This document shows positions 1 to 8,257 of a DNA stretch of 46,286 bases, in pieces. A program made the position numbers and the translations under genes. Every line of letters starts with the position of its first letter. Within the stretch, counting starts at the first letter, position 1. The notes beneath the pieces are model-generated. The model was given only the letters and a program-made list of their open reading frames with translations, was not told the DNA's origin and made no database searches. Source of the DNA: Candidatus Dadabacteria bacterium (lineage in GTDB: Bacteria > Desulfobacterota_D > UBA1144 > Nemesobacterales > Nemesobacteraceae); NCBI GenBank assembly GCA_022827275.1, contig JAJDTG010000014.1, positions 1-46,286 of the forward strand, written 5' to 3'.

Positions 1-54
1 AGGGAAATGGACAGAAAGGAAGTAGTTGAGGTAGGGTAATGGACAAGGCCGGAG

Positions 55-90
55 TTCAGGATCAAAGACTCATGAGTCTTTGATCCTGAA
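55..90. repeat. Perfect 36-bp palindrome beyond the CRISPR trailer end
   Basis: The left arm TTCAGGATCAAAGACTCA (55-72) is followed at once by its exact reverse complement (73-90), so there is no loop. The symmetry breaks at 54/91. Neither strand has a T-run after it, so it does not look like an intrinsic terminator. It lies 115 bp past the oldest (trailer-end) repeat and I see no second copy in the window. It could be a dimeric protein-binding site, a cruciform-forming element or a resolved repeat element. Only the symmetry is observed; the function is unknown. Confidence 0.85.
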
Positions 91-204
91 ACTGAAGAAA
101 TGCCGAAAACTTAAATTTGCGAAAAATTCCGAGCACTACCTTGTTCTTATCGAACAAAGATTTGTTTTCAAACATCGATCATTTAACTTCAATGCGTAAA
201 CTTT
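91..204. other. CRISPR trailer flank, no gene seen
   Basis: This AT-rich stretch lies between the palindrome and the degenerate last repeat. On the minus strand it is what array transcription would run into after the terminal repeat. I see no convincing coding signal and no clear hairpin plus T-run terminator. Confidence 0.4.
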
Positions 205-2248
205 TGCTTCATCCCCGCTCCCGCGGGGAACATATCTCGGTCGTGAGCGTCTGCCCCAATATTGCCGGTTCATCCCCGCTCCCGCGGGGAACATCTAAGC
301 AGGAATTTTCATTAGGAGCCCCGGACCGGTTCATCCCCGCTCCCGCGGGGAACATGGAACCTACGGGAGACCAGCCGGCAGCCGGGCCGGTTCATCCCCG
401 CTCCCGCGGGGAACATTTTCTTCTGTTTTTATCGCAACTTTGGCGCCGCGGTTCATCCCCGCTCCCGCGGGGAACATTCCTCTTCCCATCCGAGAGTATC
501 CCCATCGAACGGTTCATCCCCGCTCCCGCGGGGAACATTTCCCTTCCTAAAGAGGTTTGGAAAACTCAACCGGTTCATCCCCGCTCCCGCGGGGAACATT
601 CCGTCGCTGACCTCTAGGATATCCATGATGTCGGTTCATCCCCGCTCCCGCGGGGAACATACGTCAGCGTCATCCTTTTCCCGCTTGTCAACCGGTTCAT
701 CCCCGCTCCCGCGGGGAACATGCGCCCTGATTGATACGGTAATATTCCCGAGCCGGTTCATCCCCGCTCCCGCGGGGAACATTCATACGATTCTTTGTTG
801 AGGAAATTGACGGTCGGTTCATCCCCGCTCCCGCGGGGAACATTCTTACACCCACTCCAAGTGATTATGCAAGAACGGTTCATCCCCGCTCCCGCGGGGA
901 ACATTGCGTCCGCTTTTTCCAAATTGCGGACGTGGTCGGTTCATCCCCGCTCCCGCGGGGAACATATCTGTTCGTCGAATACGAAGACGAGTTAGCGGCG
1001 GTTCATCCCCGCTCCCGCGGGGAACATCTTCATCTTGCGCCTTCCTCCTGTTTCTGCATCGGTTCATCCCCGCTCCCGCGGGGAACATGGGGTTTCAGGC
1101 TTTGAACCTCGCCGCCAGAACGGTTCATCCCCGCTCCCGCGGGGAACATAATTACAACGACATCCCACTCACGACCCTTAGCGGTTCATCCCCGCTCCCG
1201 CGGGGAACATTAGTAACGATGAGACTGGGTCTTTTTAGTAATCGGTTCATCCCCGCTCCCGCGGGGAACATTCTCTGAACAGAGAACCTATTCATACCAG
1301 TAACGGTTCATCCCCGCTCCCGCGGGGAACATACATAATTCCGGTTCTGCTCTCGCAGTCGATACGGTTCATCCCCGCTCCCGCGGGGAACATTTAAAGG
1401 GGCTTACAGGCGCCATTAATGGCGCCGGTTCATCCCCGCTCCCGCGGGGAACATGTGTCCCAGAAAGGGTCGTCGAGCGGGAAGGTCGGTTCATCCCCGC
1501 TCCCGCGGGGAACATCCAGTAGCCAAAGGAGCACAATTCGGACTGGACGGTTCATCCCCGCTCCCGCGGGGAACATCGCGGTCGCGGCTGTAATGTCGTT
1601 TATGTGTACGGTTCATCCCCGCTCCCGCGGGGAACATCTTTAGAATGGATACTCAAAATCCACCGAGATCGGTTCATCCCCGCTCCCGCGGGGAACATTC
1701 ATGGGATGTAACCAAGGCGCAGGCCGCGAGCGGTTCATCCCCGCTCCCGCGGGGAACATATATAACTAGCAATGGCACTAGAGTCAGTCCGCGGTTCATC
1801 CCCGCTCCCGCGGGGAACATCGCTGAGTTCGAGGAGCTTAAGAAGAAAAACGAGGGTTCATCCCCGCTCCCGCGGGGAACATATAACCCAAAGAGTACCA
1901 TGCTCCTTGAAAATCGGTTCATCCCCGCTCCCGCGGGGAACATAGCTTATTACTGAAGAAGAACTCAATCGCATGCGGTTCATCCCCGCTCCCGCGGGGA
2001 ACATTAACGATGTCTCGGCTGCGGCGGAGGATTTTGCGGTTCATCCCCGCTCCCGCGGGGAACATTGATTCTGTTGGCGAGTTGGGCCGACTACAAACGG
2101 TTCATCCCCGCTCCCGCGGGGAACATTTCGGTACCGGTGCGGGCAGCAGCAAGACCGCCGGTTCATCCCCGCTCCCGCGGGGAACATCGCCCTACTGTCG
2201 CGGCGTTGATAGGGTGGGCCGGTTCATCCCCGCTCCCGCGGGGAACAT
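205..2248 (-). CRISPR. Type I-E CRISPR array, 34 repeats and 33 spacers
   Basis: A 29-nt repeat recurs every 61 bp. On the plus strand it begins CGGTTCATCCCCGC and ends CGCGGGGAACAT. Repeats start at 205, 266, 327 and so on up to 2220. Thirty-one spacers are 32 nt and two are 33 nt (966-998 and 1821-1853). Read on the minus strand the repeat has the I-E form: stem CCCCGC/GCGGGG with loop GGGA, then ATGAACCG, the 8-nt crRNA handle expected after Cas6e cleavage. The repeat at 205-233 differs at two positions (205 and 207), as usual for the trailer end, so the leader lies at the high-coordinate end beside cas2. The repeat at 1854 has G instead of C as its first plus-strand base. I noticed no duplicated spacers. 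Confidence 0.99.
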
Positions 2249-2382
2249 ACTAGAGAAAACTTACTTGCTTTACAGGTAGTTACGAACAGACAGAAAAATT
2301 ACCAGCAATATTTTGGAAAAACAGAGAATGGAAAATGCACCTAAATCCTTTTGCAATTTTTAGGAGTTACCCTTCCAAAATC
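2249..2382 (-). promoter_or_regulatory. CRISPR leader
   Basis: This 134-bp AT-rich gap separates the newest repeat (ends 2248) from the cas2 stop codon (2383-2385). In I-E loci the array promoter and the integration signals (IHF-type site, leader-proximal integration) are in this position. The orientation is supported by the degenerate repeat at the opposite end and by the minus-strand cas operon. I could not pick a convincing -35/-10 pair or IHF site by eye, so the call rests on position and base composition. Confidence 0.7.
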
Positions 2383-3605
<1,223 letters not shown>

Positions 3606-4289
3606 TTATTTTCTTCGGACAAGTATTAGGCCACAGCCAAAGGCTTTGGATTTTCCAATGCCATTGAACAAGGCCAATTTAAAACGTTCTGGGTCAGTTA
3701 CCGTTAAAACACCTTGAAAATCAACTGTGCTGTAGCGTATGTACTTGTTGGATTTCTTGCTTCGGCTGTGATGCTGTCGGTAACCGTCAGCTATCACTTC
3801 ATCAGTTTTAAAAGCGAAGCCATTTTTGTCAGTACGTAAATTCAACCATTCTATGCAGCTTTTCTGAACAATTTGTTGTATAGACGGACGTTCCTGTTTC
3901 GGCATTTGCTTATAACCAATAAGAGTTTTCTCGTGCATGACAATGTCATGTCGCCGTTTCTTACCATCTGGAGCAGTGAAGGTGATAACAGGATTTACAC
4001 GTAATATAAAATATAGCTTCTTGCCCCTTGACAGTTTTGGTTCGTAAACCTTCGGAGGGTCGACTTGCCATATACCACTTTTATCAACAGGTATCCGTTC
4101 GGACAATATGTAATATTTTATACGTCCATTTTCAAGAACGCGTCGGTATAAAAAATCCCGTTCTTTGTCAGGGTCTCCACAAAACAATGTCCACAACATT
4201 TGATGTTCTTGATAACTGTCTTCAGACAATACTTTTGCGAGTTGCTGGTGGTCAACTTGAGGACTTAAAGTAACTCTGTTTAAGTACAT
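3606..4289 (-). CDS. cas6e: crRNA endoribonuclease Cas6e (CasE/Cse3)
   Basis: This protein cleaves the pre-crRNA at the base of each repeat hairpin and stays bound to the 3' stem-loop as part of Cascade. It is 227 residues from the ATG at 4287-4289, which gives the family N-terminus MYLNRV; a GTG at 4293-4295 overlapping the cas5e stop would add two residues. YQEH near residues 26-29 matches the catalytic Tyr23/His26 region of Thermus Cse3. The C-terminal glycine-rich loop GIGKSKAFGCGLILV is typical of Cas6 RAMPs. The repeat hairpin CCCCGC-GGGA-GCGGGG in the adjacent array is its expected substrate. A GGGAGATGAG segment upstream could serve as the ribosome binding site. Confidence 0.96.
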   Translation of the reverse strand: MYLNRVTLSPQVDHQQLAKVLSEDSYQEHQMLWTLFCGDPDKERDFLYRRVLENGRIKYYILSERIPVDKSGIWQVDPPKVYEPKLSRGKKLYFILRVNPVITFTAPDGKKRRHDIVMHEKTLIGYKQMPKQERPSIQQIVQKSCIEWLNLRTDKNGFAFKTDEVIADGYRQHHSRSKKSNKYIRYSTVDFQGVLTVTDPERFKLALFNGIGKSKAFGCGLILVRRK

Positions 4290-4291
4290 AA

Positions 4292-5053
4292 TCACTCATC
4301 TCCCAACGTATCGGAAAAATAGTATTCGTCTCGGTTAACAAACTGCCAGCGTCTGCGTGCGTGAACTTGGTCTCGACGTGTGTTAACCATCTGCTCTTCA
4401 AGCCCTAACTGCTCTTTTGTTAATCCACCCTTTTCCCATAAATAACAGACTGAATCAGAAAAATTTAATCTTTTGGTCCATGTCTCCGCTAAAACCAGAG
4501 GATAATAATCAAATGCCTGCCTTAGGGTAAAGTTTTCAGCTTTCGTGTTAGTGTCCGGTAAAATTGCAGGGTTTAGAGGTAAGCTTATCGGACATGATTT
4601 TCGACCTAGATATAAATTAAATTTAGGTTTCTGCAACGATTGTTGAATCTGGCGCAGTGTATAAGGAACATCTTCACTCATACACCAGATCGCTACCTGA
4701 TAAAACGCATCAGTTCTGTAATCGCGGTGGGAAAGGATAGTTTCCAGCTTGGACTCGTCAAAATATAATTCATCACGACGAGTGGCGTATCTCAGCCTGC
4801 CCTTAGGAACTTGTACGGTATGATAATCCCGCATAATTTCACCGGTTGACCGAATACAAGAAGCAACTGCATATTCCGTATTAAGTCTTATGTGAACGTC
4901 ATCTTCATCGCGCTTAATTCCCAAAGCTGCCGCAACCAAGCCGATTACAGCGGATTTCGACGGATAACTGGAACTGTGGCGGTCTTGCCCAACTGCTATA
5001 TCCCCCCACGAAGCCATGGGCCCGTAGAGCTGAAAAACTAGAAATTCTGGCAT
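4292..5053 (-). CDS. cas5e: Cascade subunit Cas5e (CasD)
   Basis: This RAMP-fold subunit binds the 5' handle of the crRNA and connects Cse1 to the Cas7 backbone. The N-terminus reads MPEFLVFQLYGPMASWGD, with the LxGPMASWG signature of Cas5e, followed by HSSSYPSKSAVIGLVAAALG. I chose the ATG at 5051-5053, 2 nt after the cas7e stop, with AGAGG about 8 nt upstream. The reading frame opens seven codons earlier, but that start would overlap cas7e and add residues absent from the family. The length of 253 residues is slightly above E. coli CasD (224). The TGA overlaps the possible GTG start of cas6e, so the genes are coupled. Confidence 0.96.
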   Translation of the reverse strand: MPEFLVFQLYGPMASWGDIAVGQDRHSSSYPSKSAVIGLVAAALGIKRDEDDVHIRLNTEYAVASCIRSTGEIMRDYHTVQVPKGRLRYATRRDELYFDESKLETILSHRDYRTDAFYQVAIWCMSEDVPYTLRQIQQSLQKPKFNLYLGRKSCPISLPLNPAILPDTNTKAENFTLRQAFDYYPLVLAETWTKRLNFSDSVCYLWEKGGLTKEQLGLEEQMVNTRRDQVHARRRWQFVNRDEYYFSDTLGDE

Positions 5054-5055
5054 GT

Positions 5056-6138
5056 CTATGCCTCTATCGCACACAGAATAATTTCTTGCAGAGTACCTTC
5101 TGCTGTTAATGTGTTCACAGAACTACGCCTTTCCGCACAACTGCCATAAACCTCATCCATCTTTTGAAGTGTATCTTCTATTCGCTCAATAGCTTCTCTT
5201 AGTATGTCTTGGTCTCTTACCGGTTCGAGAAAAGCAACGGATAATGATCGCGGTTGCTGGTTGCCAATTTCGCATAAGATATAAGATGCTCGAGAACGCG
5301 AAGCAAAACTGTTTTGCTTGCCCGAGGGTGATACAGTCGCAGAACTTTCGATCAGTGCGGCAAGAGTTCTATCAGCAAGTTCCTTATTATCAGATAAATT
5401 CTGAACCAGCAATTCCTTGTCAATACATAAATAGAGATAGAAAAGGCCAGCAGCAAACTCGGTTTCTCCAAGATGTCCCGCGCCTGAATCTTCTTCTCCG
5501 GTATTCAAGTCATCTACTGCCGTAAAATAATCATTTTCAACAGCAACCGAATGGACAGTGATAGCGTGAGCAACTTGAGCTGCAGCTTCCGTATTGAATG
5601 AGGGTTTCGATGCAAGCATCCGCCCGAAAAGCGCAATATCGGCAGCAGTATGCCGCTTGCGCAGAAGCTCAAGCTTATCTTCAGGTTCTTCATTTCCCTC
5701 AGCGACAGTTTCAATCAGTTTGTCAATCAGCCTGTCTTCCTCAGGGCTAAAGTGAGCTAACTGTTCAATTTTTAATTGTTCAACTTTTATCTGTTCTTTT
5801 TCTATATTCTTTTTGTCCCCTTCAGAGAGTTTTTTGATCTTGCCAAATTCGGCTGCAATTTTCCCTGCCCACTCAAAAGCCTTTTCCCTCTTAACACCCC
5901 TATCCATTAGCTTGTTAAAAATATCAACACCCTTTTCTTTGGTGCGGATGCCTATATGTCCCTTTAAAGCACTCTCGAATACATCTGAAGTGCGCCAAGC
6001 CCTTTTAAGGCTTTGGGAAGAAATCCTAAGACGCATTCCTCCTCCCATCATCGCAGTTTTAGGGCGCCCCAAATCATCACGGTTCAGATTTGCAGGCGGA
6101 TAAGATGTAAGCAAATGCAATTGAACAAAACGGTTCAT
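5056..6138 (-). CDS. cas7e: Cascade backbone subunit Cas7e (CasC/Cse4)
   Basis: This protein forms the six-copy filament that coats the crRNA spacer. It is 360 residues, near E. coli CasC (363). The N-terminus MNRFVQLHLLTSYPPANLNRD and the segment GGGMRLRISSQSLKRAWR are hallmark Cas7e sequences. The conserved HAITVHSVAVENDYFTAVDD block follows near the middle. A lysine/glutamate-rich insert (about residues 95-135, with repeated EQLKIEQL-like units) lies in the variable thumb region. It is the only gene in the operon with a near-perfect Shine-Dalgarno (6143-6152), which fits the need for several copies per complex. Confidence 0.97.
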   Translation of the reverse strand: MNRFVQLHLLTSYPPANLNRDDLGRPKTAMMGGGMRLRISSQSLKRAWRTSDVFESALKGHIGIRTKEKGVDIFNKLMDRGVKREKAFEWAGKIAAEFGKIKKLSEGDKKNIEKEQIKVEQLKIEQLAHFSPEEDRLIDKLIETVAEGNEEPEDKLELLRKRHTAADIALFGRMLASKPSFNTEAAAQVAHAITVHSVAVENDYFTAVDDLNTGEEDSGAGHLGETEFAAGLFYLYLCIDKELLVQNLSDNKELADRTLAALIESSATVSPSGKQNSFASRSRASYILCEIGNQQPRSLSVAFLEPVRDQDILREAIERIEDTLQKMDEVYGSCAERRSSVNTLTAEGTLQEIILCAIEA

Positions 6139-6142
6139 AAAA

Positions 6143-6152
6143 CAACCTCCTT
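6143..6152 (-). promoter_or_regulatory. Strong ribosome binding site for cas7e
   Basis: On the minus strand AAGGAGGTTG lies four bases before the cas7e ATG (6136-6138), in a 37-nt gap after cse2. Its match to the anti-Shine-Dalgarno is much better than at any other cas gene here, several of which overlap their upstream gene or start with TTG. It would raise Cas7 output relative to the single-copy subunits. Confidence 0.8.
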
Positions 6153-6175
6153 ATGAAACTTAAACCAACTGTAAT

Positions 6176-6652
6176 TTACGTATTTGGAAAGTATTCAAAC
6201 GCCCAGTCCCGTTTGATTTTATCTCCCCAGTAATAAATCGACCGGGCAAGATCATGTAAATTAGCCGTTTTACCAAGCATATTAATAATGCGGACCATGG
6301 AAACATATAAGTCTTCCCTGTCTCGTTGAATCAAACGTCTGAAACGCAATTCACTGACAATAGGTTTAGGTTTTCCCGCCATCTGTAGCGCAATCTTTTT
6401 CTGATTCGTCTGTGTTACATGAGACAACAAACCAATTATCGCAGCCAGACGATATTCCCATCCGGTCTGATTTTCAAAAAACGGCTTAAAGCGCATACGG
6501 GCCCTGTGGAACACAGGCAGAAGAAGTATATCATTTACTGTTTTCGCTCTGCGCAGTTCAGCACGGTCACTGCGATGGTTCTGTAAGTCTTGCCACCATT
6601 TACTCAACTCTATGCCCAACGGTTTATCCGCATCAAAATTAATCGTATTCAT
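6176..6652 (-). CDS. cse2: Cascade small subunit Cse2 (CasB)
   Basis: This 158-residue all-helical small subunit is present in two copies per Cascade and stabilises the R-loop. The pattern is typical: LSKWWQDLQNHRSDRAELRR near the N-terminus, VFHRARMRFKP in the middle and LRFRRLIQRDREDLYVSMVRII toward the C-terminus, all rich in arginine. The ATG at 6650-6652 overlaps the end of cse1 by 14 nt, indicating translational coupling. The family is fast-evolving, so the assignment rests on both these motifs and its fixed place between cse1 and cas7e. Confidence 0.94.
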   Translation of the reverse strand: MNTINFDADKPLGIELSKWWQDLQNHRSDRAELRRAKTVNDILLLPVFHRARMRFKPFFENQTGWEYRLAAIIGLLSHVTQTNQKKIALQMAGKPKPIVSELRFRRLIQRDREDLYVSMVRIINMLGKTANLHDLARSIYYWGDKIKRDWAFEYFPNT

Positions 6653-8228
6653 TTTGCGCTCTTAATTCTCTTGGCAGTTGAAGAGTATCCTTGATTCTCT
6701 TATTGTAGAATTTCTTTTTCAGCATTTCTCTTCTCGCGTCGGCAATTCGCCTCGGGTCGGCCTGAGCAAAATCTCCGCGAGCTGTCCAATAATCGAATAT
6801 TTCAACAGAAATCCTGCATAAAATCCTATGCCATTTGTGCAATATTTCAATCTCAGTGTTTTCTCGTAGCTCTCTGACAACAAACCAAAAATCGCTTTCG
6901 GTACGTTGGTAAAATAATTCAGTTAGAAAAGAGGGGGATTTATTTCCAGCATTCTTGCCGAACCAAGCCTGTTTTACGGAATCTTGAACAATTTTAGCAA
7001 ATTCACCGGCGCCGTCAGTCAAATTTTGTACCCTTTTCGAAAAGTCTGAACGAATATCTTCAGACACTTTATACAGAGGATAAGTTGTTTCATACCAACA
7101 ACGCGCTTTGTCGTTTTCCATGTCATAACCAAAAGCGTAAATACGCAACTGTAACCCTAGTCTGTGAAGAAGACCGCAACGGTGTTTCACTACTATCGCA
7201 CTGAGTTCAGTTTTGGAATCAAATGCAACACTAAGCCAGTTTTTATAAGTAAAACCACCCTGTTGAGGATGCCGTGGTAACCACTGATCTGACTCCCCTT
7301 TTTTCTGTTTTAGATAATATGGACTCAGCGGATGTTGCCAAGCCCCTTCGTAGTTAATACCATAGTTGCAAGTCTTGAAATGGCTTATGAGTTTTTCCGA
7401 ATACGTATTGCAAAGATCGCAATAACCACAAGTAGCATTATCCCATAAAATTCTTATTCTAAGCGGCATTCCCCAGTACATTTGCAACGGATTTACATCC
7501 ATTGGGGTTGTGTTTCTCCCCGTATTCTTCTCGCTAGTACGAGTCTTCGCCAGCCAAGGGAAAATGTCGGAAAAGGCGTTTCGCCCAGAATTCCCATCAT
7601 GAGAAGGGATTTTATTTGGTTCAAGCACATTAAGCCATAGGTTGGTCCACAGATCATCGCACAATTCTCCGGTCTCAGGGTCTGAAACAACTAACGTGGT
7701 AAGAGGTCCTCCACCTCGAAGAGACACTCGGTACCCTACACCACCTGCAGGAGCATTGATCTGCAGAGTTAACAAGGCAGCAACAACGCAATTTGGGCAA
7801 AGAGTTTTGATCAATCCAGATTTTATAAAATGATCTATATTTTTTGCCACAGTATTTTTCTTTGGAGATTCTATAAGGAGACGCTCTATGGGTTTAGGTT
7901 CCGAATCAAAATCTTCAATATCCTGCATAAAAGAACCTTTTTCTCCATGCACTTCAAATGCTTTCGTATATTTACTGAAACAATCCCGCAAAATTTCTGG
8001 AGATGGTGGAGTTTCCATCCAAGAAGCCCATTTATATTCATCTTCGGGTGCGGCAGCGGTTTGTAACAAACCGATGAGAAACTGCATCAGCGATCCGTTA
8101 AAATCAGGTCTGATAGCATTAACAGCGATGATGCGATCGGAAGTTTCAGTTATCTGCCATGGAGCTATCAACTCGTTCTTGCCACTTTCGCGGCTCACCG
8201 GTATCCAAGGGGTTTTTATCAGGTTCAT
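6639..8228 (-). CDS. cse1: Cascade large subunit Cse1 / Cas8e (CasA)
   Basis: This subunit recognises the PAM and recruits Cas3. It is 529 residues (E. coli CasA 502) and starts MNLIKTPWIPVSRESG, the usual family opening. The glycine loop used for PAM reading is present as LRGGGPLTTL near residues 170-179. Two cysteine pairs, CPNC (144-147) and CGYC followed by DLC (267-273), suggest the structural zinc site seen in Thermus Cse1. A four-helix C-terminal region follows. The ATG at 8226-8228 is 29 nt after the cas3 stop. Nothing suggests damage. Confidence 0.96.
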   Translation of the reverse strand: MNLIKTPWIPVSRESGKNELIAPWQITETSDRIIAVNAIRPDFNGSLMQFLIGLLQTAAAPEDEYKWASWMETPPSPEILRDCFSKYTKAFEVHGEKGSFMQDIEDFDSEPKPIERLLIESPKKNTVAKNIDHFIKSGLIKTLCPNCVVAALLTLQINAPAGGVGYRVSLRGGGPLTTLVVSDPETGELCDDLWTNLWLNVLEPNKIPSHDGNSGRNAFSDIFPWLAKTRTSEKNTGRNTTPMDVNPLQMYWGMPLRIRILWDNATCGYCDLCNTYSEKLISHFKTCNYGINYEGAWQHPLSPYYLKQKKGESDQWLPRHPQQGGFTYKNWLSVAFDSKTELSAIVVKHRCGLLHRLGLQLRIYAFGYDMENDKARCWYETTYPLYKVSEDIRSDFSKRVQNLTDGAGEFAKIVQDSVKQAWFGKNAGNKSPSFLTELFYQRTESDFWFVVRELRENTEIEILHKWHRILCRISVEIFDYWTARGDFAQADPRRIADARREMLKKKFYNKRIKDTLQLPRELRAQNEYD

Positions 8229-8257
8229 GGCTTTCTACCCACCTATTATCTTGAATT

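Noticed and set aside
55-90. The palindrome as an intrinsic terminator of the array or cas transcript
   Set aside because: There is no T-run on either side and no loop, so only the symmetry is reported.
117-2279. Many open frames across the array encoding repeated peptides such as FIPAPAGNI and VHPRSRGEH
   Set aside because: They are translations of the CRISPR repeat in three frames. They have no ribosome binding sites and the array is a non-coding repeat.
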